A stretch of 64,000 nt of DNA, from the NCBI GenBank assembly GCA_035416745.1, contig DAOLNV010000001.1:223434-287433 (forward strand). The letters run 5' to 3'. Under the pieces are notes generated by a model. The model was not told the origin of the DNA and made no database searches. It worked only from the letters and a program-made list of their open reading frames with translations. This DNA comes from Candidatus Hydrogenedentota bacterium (GTDB lineage Bacteria; Hydrogenedentota; Hydrogenedentia; Hydrogenedentales; SLHB01). The position numbers and the translations under genes are program-made. Position 1 is the stretch's first letter, and each line of letters opens with the position of its first letter. This document shows positions 1 through 9,511 of this stretch, one piece after another.

Positions 1-717
1 CCGCAGAACATGGTCATTTCCGTGGCGGGCAATCTCGACGCGGACGAGGCGCTGGACCTCATCGAGAAGGCCTTTGCACCGCTGAAGCCGGGAAACACGC
101 CTGTCGTCCCAGCCTACGATGCGCCAACCTTCGGGACCGGCATCGACGCGTGCAGGCGAAAGATTGCGCAAAGCCACTATTGCATCGGCTTTCCCGGGCC
201 AGCCACGGACGATCCGGTTCGCTTCGTCTACGATATCCTCGGCAACGCGCTCGGCGGTGGCAGCACCTCGCGTCTGTTCGAGCGGATACGCGAGCAGGAG
301 GGCCTGTCCTATGCCATCTACACGTTTCAGTCCGCTTACTACCGGGCGGGTTTGCTGGGCGTGTACGCGGCGGTGGCCCCCGAGAACCTGGACCGGGCTC
401 TCTCGATGACTTTCGAGGAGATCCGCAGGATTCGCGACGAACGCATCTCGAGCGAAGAGGTCGGCCTCAATCGCGAACAATTGAAGGGCAGCCTGCTCAT
501 GGCGCTCGAAGATACGTTTCACCGGATGAGCCGCATGGCGAAATCCTATATGTACCATGGCCGCGTTGTGCCTCTTGAGGAGGTCATTGCGAAAATCGAC
601 GCTGTTACGTCCGAGGAGGTGCATGAACTCGCCAATGCCATATTGCAGGCGCAAAGCTGCATGCTGACGGTTCTGGGCCCGAAGAATGCGCTGCATCTCA
701 AGGAAATTCCGCTATGA
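1..717 (+). CDS. M16 family peptidase, C-terminal part (cut by window start)
   Basis: The frame is open from base 1, so this is the C-terminal ~238 residues of a zinc peptidase of the pitrilysin/processing-peptidase (M16) family. The visible part is the M16 C-terminal domain: GGGSTSRLFERIREQEGLSY is the family's conserved glycine-rich and Arg/Tyr segment. The HxxEH zinc motif lies in the N-terminal half, outside the window, so catalytic competence cannot be judged. The stop overlaps the start of the dUTPase gene (ATGA at 714-717), so the two are probably translationally coupled; the order M16 peptidase then dut is common in bacteria. Confidence 0.9.
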   Translation, partial: PQNMVISVAGNLDADEALDLIEKAFAPLKPGNTPVVPAYDAPTFGTGIDACRRKIAQSHYCIGFPGPATDDPVRFVYDILGNALGGGSTSRLFERIREQEGLSYAIYTFQSAYYRAGLLGVYAAVAPENLDRALSMTFEEIRRIRDERISSEEVGLNREQLKGSLLMALEDTFHRMSRMAKSYMYHGRVVPLEEVIAKIDAVTSEEVHELANAILQAQSCMLTVLGPKNALHLKEIPL

Positions 718-1169
718 CAGAGCTCTTGCGCGTACAGATCAGCCGCGACCCGGGCACGGAGGATATCCCGTTGCCCCAATACGAAACCGAGCATGCAGCG
801 GGCATGGATGTGCGGGCGGCGGTGCCCGGTCCGGTGACGCTGCAACCCGGCGAACGGGGGCTGATTCCCACGGGGCTGCGCATCGCGTTGCCACCGGGGT
901 ATGAAGCCCAGATCCGCCCCCGAAGCGGGCTCGCGATCAAACACGGGCTCTCGCTTCTGAACTCGCCCGGAACCATTGATGCCGACTACCGGGGCGAAAT
1001 CCGCATCATCGCTGCCAACCTTGGGCGAGAACCGTACACCATCAAGCGCGGCGACAGGATAGCCCAGATGATTATCGCGCCCGTCACGCGGACAGAATGG
1101 GTGGTCGTAAGTGAATTGGAGGACACCTCCCGCGGCGAAGGGGGATTCGGGAGCACCGGCAGGCAGTGA
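714..1169 (+). CDS. dut: dUTP diphosphatase (dUTPase)
   Basis: Hydrolyses dUTP to dUMP and diphosphate, keeping uracil out of DNA and feeding dTMP synthesis. The protein has 151 residues, the usual length of the trimeric family. All five motifs can be read in order: AGMDVRA (motif 1), PRSGLA (motif 2), GTIDADYRGEI (motif 3, with the catalytic Asp/Tyr), RIAQMI (motif 4) and the C-terminal glycine-rich RGEGGFGSTG (motif 5), which closes over the substrate. The start overlaps the upstream peptidase stop by four bases. Confidence 0.97.
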   Translation: MTELLRVQISRDPGTEDIPLPQYETEHAAGMDVRAAVPGPVTLQPGERGLIPTGLRIALPPGYEAQIRPRSGLAIKHGLSLLNSPGTIDADYRGEIRIIAANLGREPYTIKRGDRIAQMIIAPVTRTEWVVVSELEDTSRGEGGFGSTGRQ

Positions 1170-1338
1170 GCCCTTGGTCTCCGTGACCGTTTCCTGCACG
1201 CCGGTTCTCTCGGGCGGGGTGTCACGAATGCCATCGCATTACACGAAAGCCTCCGCATGCGGTTCATGGCCAAGTTCTGCAATCATCTTCCATCTGGAAT
1301 CTCCGCCCGGCTCGCCGGCCGTCTTCGGTCTTCCCGGA

Positions 1339-1455
1339 CGGAGGGCCTTCACCAGCTACGCGTGGAACGAGTTCGGCGAAGGGGGAATTGTCGCGCCCAC
1401 GCGCAGCGAGGGCATGGTGAGACTCGAGGCGAGCGGCGCCGTCTTTGGCTTCTGA
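1339..1455 (+). pseudogene. C-terminal remnant of a GH99-like/WbsX-type hydrolase
   Basis: A short frame ending at the TGA at 1453-1455 encodes AFTSYAWNEFGEGGIVAP followed by TRSEG and a hydrophobic end. W-N-E-[WF]-G-E-G-G near the C-terminus is typical of GH99-like/WbsX-type TIM-barrel proteins; the intact protein at 42604 has the related WNEWHEGTD. Upstream in this frame (1170-1338) nothing resembles the rest of such a barrel and no start is convincing. It is read as a decayed gene end in the gap between dut and the convergent Tat protein gene. A chance resemblance is possible because the match is short. Confidence 0.4.
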
Positions 1456-1499
1456 AGCCAACAGACTCGGCGGCTACCAAAACACTCGAGGAAAATGGA

Positions 1500-2639
1500 T
1501 CAAGTGAACCGGCGGATGCCTCGATAGACCGCTTGCTTGTTGGCGGGCGATGTAGCGGGTTCGTTGAAAAACAAAATGCCCGTGACATTGTCGCCCGGAT
1601 AGTCGTGAATCCATCCCAGTACCTCATCGATGATCTCGGGTGTCTTGAGCCAGAGTTTGTAGTTCTCGGGACGCTTGTCGCGCGTACAGAAATGAAGGAT
1701 GCACGGATTGGGCGCGAGGAGGTCAAGCATCGCATACAGTTCTGGCCGCGTGGTGGGGAACTGGATCGTATGAGGGAACACGCAGTCAATGCCGCAGCTG
1801 GCAAGGCGTTTCGGGTCGTGACCCCATCCTCGGGCGCATTGCGTGTGGAGGCCGACCGCGATCCCCGGCCGAAGATTCCTGAGGTGCGCCGAGAACTCGG
1901 CGAGATACCGGGAAATCCGCTCGGTTTTCCATGCTTCGCGTTGAGCCATTCCCGCACTGTCGAAGAAGGTTCCTGTTGACGCATGAAAGGCGCTGCGCGT
2001 GTAGGGACAGTAACAGGTTGACGTTCCCGCATAGCTGATGCGCTCGAACGCGTAGCCGGTGACGTTGGCGTGATCATAGAACGTCAGGAGGTCGGCCGCC
2101 TCGTCGAGACCCAATTGCCATGCGCCGGGGGCGTCAGGACAGTGCAGCCAGCCGGCTGGGGCGCCGTCTTCTCTCGTTTGGAGGCACGCTTGGGGGTACG
2201 CCGCATTGACAAAATCGGGATTCCATATACCCCAGTTCAGAAACAGTTGAATCTCGATGCGGCGTCCGGCTGCCTCCTCGATGATATCGCGGACGAATTC
2301 CCTGCCTGGCCGGGCGTTGACGGCGTTGGGGTCTTGGTAAGGCAGCAGGCGTGGATTCCGCACCGGCCAGGCGTAGCCGTCGTGGGCGGGGTCGAAGTAG
2401 CCGTAGCTTTGCATCATGAGGCTGAGCAGATTCATGCGGTTCACGGCCATCTCGTCGAGGAGGCGGAGGAGATAGTCGCGATCCAGACCGGCCGGCGTCA
2501 TGCTCTGGTAGGTCAGGCCCACCTGCCAGCCAAGGTAACGCAGCGGCCGGACGCGGGCGCCATGTGGGGTACGCGCACAGCCGTTGGCAAAGGAAGCCGC
2601 GAAGGCGGACGCGCCAAGGAAGGTCCTTCGGGTAATCAT
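1500..2639 (-). CDS. Tat-exported TIM-barrel-like protein, glycosidase-like
   Basis: The start at 2639 is preferred over an in-frame ATG at 2702: it has an AGGGG ribosome site about 8 bases upstream and gives the N-terminus MITRRTFLGASAFAASFANG, a twin-arginine export signal (RRTFLG). The mature ~360 residues carry segments such as LFLNWGIWNPDF and GILFFNEPATS, where an Asn-Glu at a strand end recalls clan-A glycoside hydrolases. No family could be assigned with confidence. A Cys directly after the signal (FANGC) is not a good lipobox. It faces away from dut and lies downstream of the SUMF1/BNR gene on the same strand, so it may belong to the same glycan-related set. Confidence 0.75.
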   Translation of the reverse strand: MITRRTFLGASAFAASFANGCARTPHGARVRPLRYLGWQVGLTYQSMTPAGLDRDYLLRLLDEMAVNRMNLLSLMMQSYGYFDPAHDGYAWPVRNPRLLPYQDPNAVNARPGREFVRDIIEEAAGRRIEIQLFLNWGIWNPDFVNAAYPQACLQTREDGAPAGWLHCPDAPGAWQLGLDEAADLLTFYDHANVTGYAFERISYAGTSTCYCPYTRSAFHASTGTFFDSAGMAQREAWKTERISRYLAEFSAHLRNLRPGIAVGLHTQCARGWGHDPKRLASCGIDCVFPHTIQFPTTRPELYAMLDLLAPNPCILHFCTRDKRPENYKLWLKTPEIIDEVLGWIHDYPGDNVTGILFFNEPATSPANKQAVYRGIRRFT

Positions 2640-2850
2640 TGGGTCGCCCCTGCGTTTCTTGAACTGTCGGTGCCCTGTGCGTTGCATTCTTGCGGATAAC
2701 ACTCAGATCATGTGCAACGGGTTTCCCGGAATCAAGGCGGAGACAGCATTTCCGTTGCGTGGCCTCCATGGTGAAATGGGCTTCGAATCCTTGACCCCGG
2801 AGCGCATGCAGGAAGCAGACACGGGCGTCTGATCATGTCAAGGCCGCCGA

Positions 2851-4950
2851 TTACGGCCAGGTATCCTGGGTCGCGGTGAGCCACGCCAGGTTGAAAGAGT
2901 AGTGCTGGTAACTGCTGATGATATGGATTACGCCATCGAGGCCTTGGCAGCCGGCGAGGTAGCCCCGCGGTTCTGCCGAGGTGTCGCTCAAGGTGAACGG
3001 CGCGTTGTTGGTGGTTCCCGTCTCACACGGCGCTCCGCCAGGCGTCACCAGGCGCATCACGGGCCAGGTCTCAGCGTCATCGAGACTGAGCGCGGCAAAC
3101 ATCCCGGAACAGAGGCTCTTGTTGCCGGAGCCATCGAACATCTCGACGTCTTTCGCGAAGGAGACAAGCAGGATCGGTCCTTCTTGGAGCCGGAGCAGCA
3201 CGAGGCGTTGTCCTCCACCGATGGGCTGGAATGGGCTGGGGGCGTAGGTCCACGTTTTTCCCAAGTCCGACGAACGACTCGCGGGCATGTGTCCGTCGAT
3301 GTCGTTGCCGCGGCCGAGACCGAACAGGCGCCCGTCATCCAACTCGACCACACCGCCATGAACGCCTCGGATCACGCCGCCGGAGTCGGTCCATGTTTGT
3401 TCGCCGTCGCGGCTGGTGAGCAACGAGGTGCCGTCCACGTCGGTGGCGTCGCACGCCACGAGGAGCGCGCCGTCGCGGGTGCGGATGACCGGCTCGGACA
3501 TCTGATGCCTCAGGCCGTGTTCGGACGCGATGAGCCGCGCCTTGGACCATGTGGCGCCGCTGTCGTTCGAGGTCCGCATGGCTGCCGCCAGGTTGCCCCA
3601 GGTGGCCGCGGCGGAAAGGCCGACGAACTGGTAGAGCACGCCGCTCTGTTTGTCGAGCCACAGGGAGGGCGCGTGAAGGTTGCGGTCGGGCGCGAGCCAG
3701 AATAGCGATGCCGGTTCCCACTCTTTCTGGCCGTGCCGCAGGCGGCTCCCCGCAAGGCAGAGTTCGCGGCCTTTTTCGCGGCTGGTGGTATACCAGATGG
3801 CCAGCAGGTCGCCGTTGGGACACGGCGCGATCGCCGGATCGTGGTTGTGGTCAATGAAAAGCGGTCCGTGGGCATCGGGGATGATTCGCACGAACGGGCG
3901 AGGCCCCTCGAAATAGGGCTGTGCGGGTTCCGGACCCTGGGCGAGATCCGCGAGTATGGTCTGGTTGACGCCGCGCTGGCATGCGGGCGGCTCCGGCTGC
4001 GGGAGCGGCTTTGTGCCAGGCACGGGGCCGATCGCTACGCGGAATCCGATGAGCCAGGACCGGTCCTCGGGCACGGTGCCCATCCGGTTGGCGGAACGCA
4101 GGAAGTACAGTTCCGTCGAGTGGCTGCCGCCGCGGGTGACGCGGAATTCGCCTTCAGCATACCCCACGGGGTCCTTTTGGGGTCCCGGCAAATAGGGCCC
4201 GTACCAGTCCACGCACCACTCCTCGACGTTTCCGTGCATGTCGTACAATCCCCACGCGTTGGGCGGAGTCATTCCGACGTCCAGCAGAACGATGTTGTCC
4301 TTGTAACGGCGTTCGGGGTAACGGAATTTCTCTGTTATGCGTGAAGGATCCGGGTCCGGATGCCATGATTCGAACACGTTTTTGTGGAAAACGTCAGGCA
4401 AGGCGTCGCCAGTATGGAATGGCCTTTGTGAGCCTGCCCGGCAGGCGTATTCCCACTCTGCTTCGGTGGGAAGGCGGTAGGGGAGGCCCTCTTTCTCGGA
4501 AAGCCACTCGCAAAAGGCCGCGGCGTCAAACCATGAAACAAACACAACGGCCTCGTTGTCCATGCATGAGAATCCTTGATTCCCGCGGTACCTGCCATGA
4601 GTGAAATCAAATTGTTCGAACTGTCCGTTTGTGACTTCCATCACGGCCAGGTAGAACGCCTGCGTAATCTCGACGGAATGGGCAGGGTGCTCGTCGAAGT
4701 CGCCATGGATGCGCTGCGGCATCGGGCCTGGCTTCTCCTTTACCAGGTCCGTGGTCAGCGCGTCGGGCAAGATGGCGTCCTCGGGCGTCCCCATCGTGAA
4801 CGTGCCCGGCTCGATGCGCACGAATTTCATGCCGATCGAGTTTGTGAACTCTTTCTGAGACAGTCCCTGCCAGCCTTGCGCGAGAGCCGTCGAAGCCAGG
4901 CACAGCAGCGCGCCCGTCACGGCCGTCTTGATGCTCGACCTGATTGCCAT
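2851..4950 (-). CDS. Secreted SUMF1-domain / BNR sialidase-like fusion protein
   Basis: The start at 4950 (AAGGGG ribosome site, signal peptide MAIRSSIKTAVTGALLCLAS) gives 699 residues. Residues ~33-330 form a formylglycine-generating-enzyme-like (SUMF1) domain, shown by RLPTEAEWEYACRAG and WGLYDMHGNVEEWC. Residues ~360-690 look like a six-bladed sialidase/BNR propeller with four Asp-box-like motifs: SNDSGATW, SRDGEQTW, SSDLGKTW and SLDDAETW. The paired active-site cysteines of true formylglycine-generating enzymes should lie in the segment after TRGGSHSTELYFLRS, but there are none, so sulfatase activation is unlikely. The SUMF1 fold probably acts in carbohydrate or protein binding. A second BNR protein is encoded at 9512-10699. 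Confidence 0.85.
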   Translation of the reverse strand: MAIRSSIKTAVTGALLCLASTALAQGWQGLSQKEFTNSIGMKFVRIEPGTFTMGTPEDAILPDALTTDLVKEKPGPMPQRIHGDFDEHPAHSVEITQAFYLAVMEVTNGQFEQFDFTHGRYRGNQGFSCMDNEAVVFVSWFDAAAFCEWLSEKEGLPYRLPTEAEWEYACRAGSQRPFHTGDALPDVFHKNVFESWHPDPDPSRITEKFRYPERRYKDNIVLLDVGMTPPNAWGLYDMHGNVEEWCVDWYGPYLPGPQKDPVGYAEGEFRVTRGGSHSTELYFLRSANRMGTVPEDRSWLIGFRVAIGPVPGTKPLPQPEPPACQRGVNQTILADLAQGPEPAQPYFEGPRPFVRIIPDAHGPLFIDHNHDPAIAPCPNGDLLAIWYTTSREKGRELCLAGSRLRHGQKEWEPASLFWLAPDRNLHAPSLWLDKQSGVLYQFVGLSAAATWGNLAAAMRTSNDSGATWSKARLIASEHGLRHQMSEPVIRTRDGALLVACDATDVDGTSLLTSRDGEQTWTDSGGVIRGVHGGVVELDDGRLFGLGRGNDIDGHMPASRSSDLGKTWTYAPSPFQPIGGGQRLVLLRLQEGPILLVSFAKDVEMFDGSGNKSLCSGMFAALSLDDAETWPVMRLVTPGGAPCETGTTNNAPFTLSDTSAEPRGYLAGCQGLDGVIHIISSYQHYSFNLAWLTATQDTWP

Positions 4951-5226
4951 AGGAGTCCCCTTCCTTAGTTGATACGCCCTTCGCGCATCAGGTGCTGACC
5001 GCCCGCCACCCCAAAACCTGGGAGACATTATATCCACATCCGGGCCGCCGGTTGCATGTCGTCCAGGGTCGGGGAACAGGGGCAGACACGTCTACGCTCC
5101 GCCTGTGTCAATCCTCGTTTTTCCGCTCCTGGAAGGGCGTGGGTGATTCTGATAGGCTTTGCTTCTCTTCCCGGCGTCAGTTGGATGCGGCGGGCTGCTC
5201 GAATGCTCGAACACGAGGGTGGGTTC

Positions 5227-6606
5227 ATGAATCCGGCTTCCATCGCGAGGATGTGTGCCACGTTTGCCGTTTTGGGGCTGCTGGGAGCGGCAGCACCGGC
5301 GGACGAGGCGGAGGATGTGCTGAATCGCCAGCGTGAGTTCAATGCCGTCCAGATTGTGTATCGGAATGGCACGCCGCATACCGATCGCCAGGGGCGTCTT
5401 CTGACCACGTTCGAGCCCGGGAAGTCGTTCTTCCAGGTCGGGATTTGGGGCGCTCCGCTGCCTGGCAGGTATTACGATTCGGAGTGTGACTGGGCGGCGC
5501 TCAGGGAGGCCGGGTTCAACACCGTGTGGCCTTGGGCCGCGGACCCCGCGACAGCGCTGCAGGCGGGCGCGTCGTTCGGAATGCAGATTGTGCCGATGGG
5601 TGAGATTCCGGACGACAAACTGGCGGCGATCAAGGAACATCCCAATCTGCTCGGCAACGTATGGATGGACGAGCCGATAGGCGGTCTGGGCAGTAAAGAT
5701 ATGGACGAACTGTTCGGCAAGTTCGCGGCATACCGCGACCAAGCGCACACGATTGCGCCGGGAATGCCGGTGTTCGTAAATGACGCCCCCTGGATTATGC
5801 CCCCGGCCACTACGTGGTGGCTGAAATGGAACTCCGCAGGGGATGTCTCGTGCCACGACAACTACCCGGTGATGAACCGCACCGGCCGCGCCGCTTCGAT
5901 CGGGGCGGAGCCCAACGGCATCCCGCAGACTGTATCCCTCGCCGTGGCGGACGCAAAGGAACAGAAACCGGTCTGGCTCATCGTGGGGGCGTTCGACCAA
6001 CCCGGCGCGTACGGGCAAGCCTTCCCATTTCGGTTCCCCACGCCAGAACAGTTGCGCGCGTGCGTGTATGCGGGAATCATACACGGCGCGACAGGGATCA
6101 TATACTTCATCTGGGACAACTATGTCCCGCGCGACGGCGCCGTGATTGGAATGGCGCCCAATCCGCTTCCGCACTATACGCCCAACCCGAAAAAAGAGGG
6201 ATTTCCGAACCCCACGCCAGCCACGCCGCTTCAGCTTGTCAATGCCAGGGCTCTCTGGGAAACGGCAACGCAGATTAACCGGGAAATCGCGGAGCTGACC
6301 CCTGCAATCCTGTCGCCAACCGTTGGCGCGGACACGCCCTACACACTCAAGATCGAAGGGAAAGCCCCGACAGCCACGCCCATCCGTACGCTGTTGAAAA
6401 GAGGTCCCGAGGGTGAATACATCCTTCTGACGGTCAATGTCGACGACGCCGTCTTGAAGGTCGCCTATGAATTTCCCCGGCCGCTCGCGAAGGCCGAAGT
6501 TCTGTTCGAGAACCGCCTTCCCGAGACCCTGCCCGATGACGCTGCGACGTTTGAACTCAGTTACGAACCGTTCACCGTCCACGTGGTGCGAATCGTTACG
6601 GACTGA
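5227..6606 (+). CDS. Secreted glycoside-hydrolase-like protein
   Basis: The frame is open from 5056, but the ATG at 5227 follows a GAGGGTGGG ribosome-site-like run and starts a signal peptide (MNPASIARMCATFAVLGLLG, then AAAPADEA). The mature protein of ~435 residues looks like a TIM barrel followed by a C-terminal beta domain. Supporting segments are SECDWAALREAGFNTVW, LLGNVWMDEP (Asp-Glu at a barrel strand end), GDVSCHDNYPV and a late ITGIIYFIW-like strand. It probably acts on an extracellular glycan, but substrate and family are not recognised. It is divergent from the SUMF1/BNR gene and precedes the kelch-symporter gene in the same direction, suggesting one glycan-related unit. Confidence 0.75.
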   Translation: MNPASIARMCATFAVLGLLGAAAPADEAEDVLNRQREFNAVQIVYRNGTPHTDRQGRLLTTFEPGKSFFQVGIWGAPLPGRYYDSECDWAALREAGFNTVWPWAADPATALQAGASFGMQIVPMGEIPDDKLAAIKEHPNLLGNVWMDEPIGGLGSKDMDELFGKFAAYRDQAHTIAPGMPVFVNDAPWIMPPATTWWLKWNSAGDVSCHDNYPVMNRTGRAASIGAEPNGIPQTVSLAVADAKEQKPVWLIVGAFDQPGAYGQAFPFRFPTPEQLRACVYAGIIHGATGIIYFIWDNYVPRDGAVIGMAPNPLPHYTPNPKKEGFPNPTPATPLQLVNARALWETATQINREIAELTPAILSPTVGADTPYTLKIEGKAPTATPIRTLLKRGPEGEYILLTVNVDDAVLKVAYEFPRPLAKAEVLFENRLPETLPDDAATFELSYEPFTVHVVRIVTD

Positions 6607-6837
6607 GAAAGGGGGCTCCCCGGTCGAGGACGAGGCATGCGGGACCCCGCTCGCCGGGCGCCGGTCTTCTGCCGAACAGGCGGGCTGACTCTGACCGCTG
6701 CGATGATATATCATAGCGTTTCCAAGTTCCGGGACGGCCACGCTCGGAAGCGGGGGTGACTGAATTTCCCGGCAGCGGCCATGTTCTCGATATGGGGCGC
6801 CGTTCGTGGCAGCTGAACCTCGCATGGAGGGAGTCGC

Positions 6838-9393
6838 ATGTTGTTGATCGCAGGCCGAAAGCGCGCTGTCTTGACCTTGGCCGGTTTCTGTTTCATTGCG
6901 GCGGCGCAAGGCGTTTATGGCGCCGTTCAGAATGAGGCCGCCACAGGGCCGGAGCCGGACCGGTTCGTCTGGCAGGACCTGCCGCCGCTGCCCCAGCCCG
7001 TGTCCGGGCAGTTTTTGGGTGTTCACGGCGGCGTCCTGGTGGCGGCGGGAGGCATCTCCGCTGATCAAGACTATTCGGACAGCATCTACGTGTTCGGACC
7101 CGACGACACCGAGTGGCGGCAGGCCGGAAAACTCACCCAAAACGTTGCGTTTGGCGCCGCCGTTTCCACTCCGGGAGGGGTCATCTGCGCTGGGGGCACC
7201 GATGGCGCCCAATGCATGGCTGAGGTGTTCATCTTGCAATGGGACGCGGGGACTTTGACTCGGTCCGCCTTGCCGGCTCTTCCGCGGCCGTGTGCACACA
7301 TGGCGGCGGCTCTGGTTGGGAACACCGTATACGTTGCCGGTGGCCAAGACGCGCCCGATTCCCCCGAAGCCCTCCATGTTTTCTGGGCATTGGACCTGGA
7401 TAACACCGGTCAGGGCTGGAAAGAACTCGACCCGTGGCCCGGCCCGCCGAGGATTCAGCCCGTTGCGGCCGGCCAGGACGGCGTGTTCTTGCTGTTTGGC
7501 GGCGCGGAGCTCCGTCAGACCGCCGACGGCCGTCTTGAGCGCGTCCTCCTGGCCGACGCGTGCCGGTATAATCCGAAGACCGCCCAGTGGAAGCCGTTAG
7601 CGCCTCCGCCGAATCCGCTGGCCGGAGCATCGGCTGTGGCGATGGGTCCCGCGCATGTTCTCGTGTTTGGCGGGGGGAGTGCCCCTGGCAGGGAACCGGG
7701 CGCAGCCTCGGATTCGCCCAAGGTACTCGCGTATCACACGATCACGAATACGTGGGCGCAACTTGGAGCCCTGCCCGATGCCACTCCCAATGCGGCAGCC
7801 ATCTGGGAAGGTGGTTTTGTGCTCGCCGGCATGCCCGTCGCGGCGGGACAAGGCGGCGCACGCGTTTTGCACGGCAAGGTTGCGCCCCGGCCCGAACGTT
7901 TCGGCTGGCTCGACCATGCGTCCCTCGTCTTGTACTACGGCGTGCTGATCTACATGGGGTTCTATTTTGCCAAACGCGAGAAGACCACGGGCGACTTCTT
8001 CACCGGCGGCGGCCGTGTGCCCTGGTGGGCGGCGGGCATCAGCATCTTTGCCACCTTGCTCAGCGCGATCACGTTTCTGGCTGTTCCTGCCACGTCGTTC
8101 GCGAAGGACTGGGTCTATTACATCGGCAATCTCTCGGCCATGGCCGTGATCCCGCTTGTGGTGTACTTGTTTCTGCCGTTTTTCCGCCGTCTGACGGTGG
8201 CGAGCGCCTATGAATACCTCGAACGGCGTTTCAATGTGTTCGTGCGCGCGTTTGCGGGAATTGCGTTTATCGTCTTTCAACTGGGCCGGATCGGCATCGT
8301 GTTGCTGCTTCCGGCCATCATTTTATCGGAGGCAACCGGTCTTGACGTCGCCACTTCGGTCGCGGGCATGGGCATCTTCACCACGATCTACACGGTGATG
8401 GGCGGCATCGAGGCCGTGATCTGGACGGACGTCATGCAGGCCGTGGTGTTGATGGGCGGCGCTATCCTTGCCCTGATCCTTACAATTGCCCGGGTTGACG
8501 GCGGTCTGGCCGGCGTCTTGTCTACCGGCTGGGCCGACGGGAAATTTCACATGTTCAACTGGACATGGGATATGACAACTGGGGCCGTTTGGGTCGTATT
8601 TCTCGGACGCACGATCGAAACCCTCATTCCCTATACCACCGATCAGACCGTCATCCAGCGGTACTTTGTTGCGCGCACCGACAGAGACGCCGCCCGCGCC
8701 ATCTGGATCAACGCGTTTCTCGCGCCGCCGGTCGGCCTCATCTTCTTTGGAATCGGCACCGCCCTCTACGTGTTCTACAAGTCGCACCCCGGCCTACTGG
8801 ATCCCGGCTTGCGCAACGACGGCATCCTTCCCCTGTTCATCGTGCAGAACTTCCCGGCGGGCACGGCCGGAATCGTGACCGCGGCGGTCTTCGCCGCGTC
8901 GATGTCCTCCATTGCGAGCAGTCTCAACAGTATCGCTGTCGTGGTGGTCTCGGACTTCTACCAGCGCTTCCACCGGTCCGCTTCAGACCATTCTGCCCTG
9001 AAGCTTGCGCGATGGCTGACGCTTCTCGTCGGCGTCGTGGGTACGGGCTCGGCCCTGATTTTCGCCAGGGCCAACGTGGTCTCTCTATGGGAGAACTACA
9101 TGCAGATCATCGGGCTGTTCGGCGGCGTGGTTGTAGGCCTGTTCCTGCTTGGCATATTCACGCGCCGCACGACGGGCCTCGGCGCGGTGGCCGGCGCGAT
9201 CGGCGCCACAACCATCCTCTTCATGGTGCGCTCCCAGACCCAAGCCAGTTTCCTCATCTATTCGAGCGTCGGAATCGTCAGTTGTTTCGTTATCGGGTAT
9301 GTGACCAGCCTCGTGCTTGGCGGCCGCCAGCCCAGCCTCGCCGGGCTTACCTGGTTTACGCGCAACGCGGACGCTCCTCTGAAAGACGGATGA
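6838..9393 (+). CDS. Kelch propeller / sodium:solute symporter fusion
   Basis: The protein has 851 residues. It begins with a signal peptide (MLLIAGRKRAVLTLAGFCFI), and GGAGGGAG before the ATG supports this start. Residues ~40-345 form a kelch/galactose-oxidase-like propeller with repeated blades such as VLVAAGGI, TVYVAGGQD and HVLVFGGGS, similar to N-acetylneuraminate mutarotase-type propellers. From about residue 355 there is a sodium:solute symporter (SSS) transporter with about 13 membrane helices, beginning LVLYYGVLIYMGFYFAKRE and including the conserved TTGDFFTGGGRVPWW segment. The propeller would face the periplasm, where it could bind or epimerise the sugar before uptake. Flanking BNR genes make a sialic-acid-like substrate plausible but not proven. 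Confidence 0.9.
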   Translation: MLLIAGRKRAVLTLAGFCFIAAAQGVYGAVQNEAATGPEPDRFVWQDLPPLPQPVSGQFLGVHGGVLVAAGGISADQDYSDSIYVFGPDDTEWRQAGKLTQNVAFGAAVSTPGGVICAGGTDGAQCMAEVFILQWDAGTLTRSALPALPRPCAHMAAALVGNTVYVAGGQDAPDSPEALHVFWALDLDNTGQGWKELDPWPGPPRIQPVAAGQDGVFLLFGGAELRQTADGRLERVLLADACRYNPKTAQWKPLAPPPNPLAGASAVAMGPAHVLVFGGGSAPGREPGAASDSPKVLAYHTITNTWAQLGALPDATPNAAAIWEGGFVLAGMPVAAGQGGARVLHGKVAPRPERFGWLDHASLVLYYGVLIYMGFYFAKREKTTGDFFTGGGRVPWWAAGISIFATLLSAITFLAVPATSFAKDWVYYIGNLSAMAVIPLVVYLFLPFFRRLTVASAYEYLERRFNVFVRAFAGIAFIVFQLGRIGIVLLLPAIILSEATGLDVATSVAGMGIFTTIYTVMGGIEAVIWTDVMQAVVLMGGAILALILTIARVDGGLAGVLSTGWADGKFHMFNWTWDMTTGAVWVVFLGRTIETLIPYTTDQTVIQRYFVARTDRDAARAIWINAFLAPPVGLIFFGIGTALYVFYKSHPGLLDPGLRNDGILPLFIVQNFPAGTAGIVTAAVFAASMSSIASSLNSIAVVVVSDFYQRFHRSASDHSALKLARWLTLLVGVVGTGSALIFARANVVSLWENYMQIIGLFGGVVVGLFLLGIFTRRTTGLGAVAGAIGATTILFMVRSQTQASFLIYSSVGIVSCFVIGYVTSLVLGGRQPSLAGLTWFTRNADAPLKDG

Positions 9394-9511
9394 ACCGGTT
9401 CCCGGCCTGCTGCTTGCCTTGAGCCCGGCGCGCGCGGCCACGGACCTGCCATTGAAGGAAAGGACGGCAGTTCAGTCGGCGTCTATGTGGCCATTCGCCA
9501 CCACGGGCACA

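Noticed and set aside
2851..4950. Active formylglycine-generating enzyme for sulfatases
   Set aside because: The paired catalytic cysteines are missing and the only sulfatase-fold protein in the window uses Thr, which needs no formylglycine.
5092..7377. A 761-codon open frame on the minus strand
   Set aside because: It lies opposite the secreted hydrolase-like gene and the start of the kelch-symporter gene, both with signals and domains. Its sequence is Arg/Pro/His-rich and matches no family; high third-position GC keeps it open.
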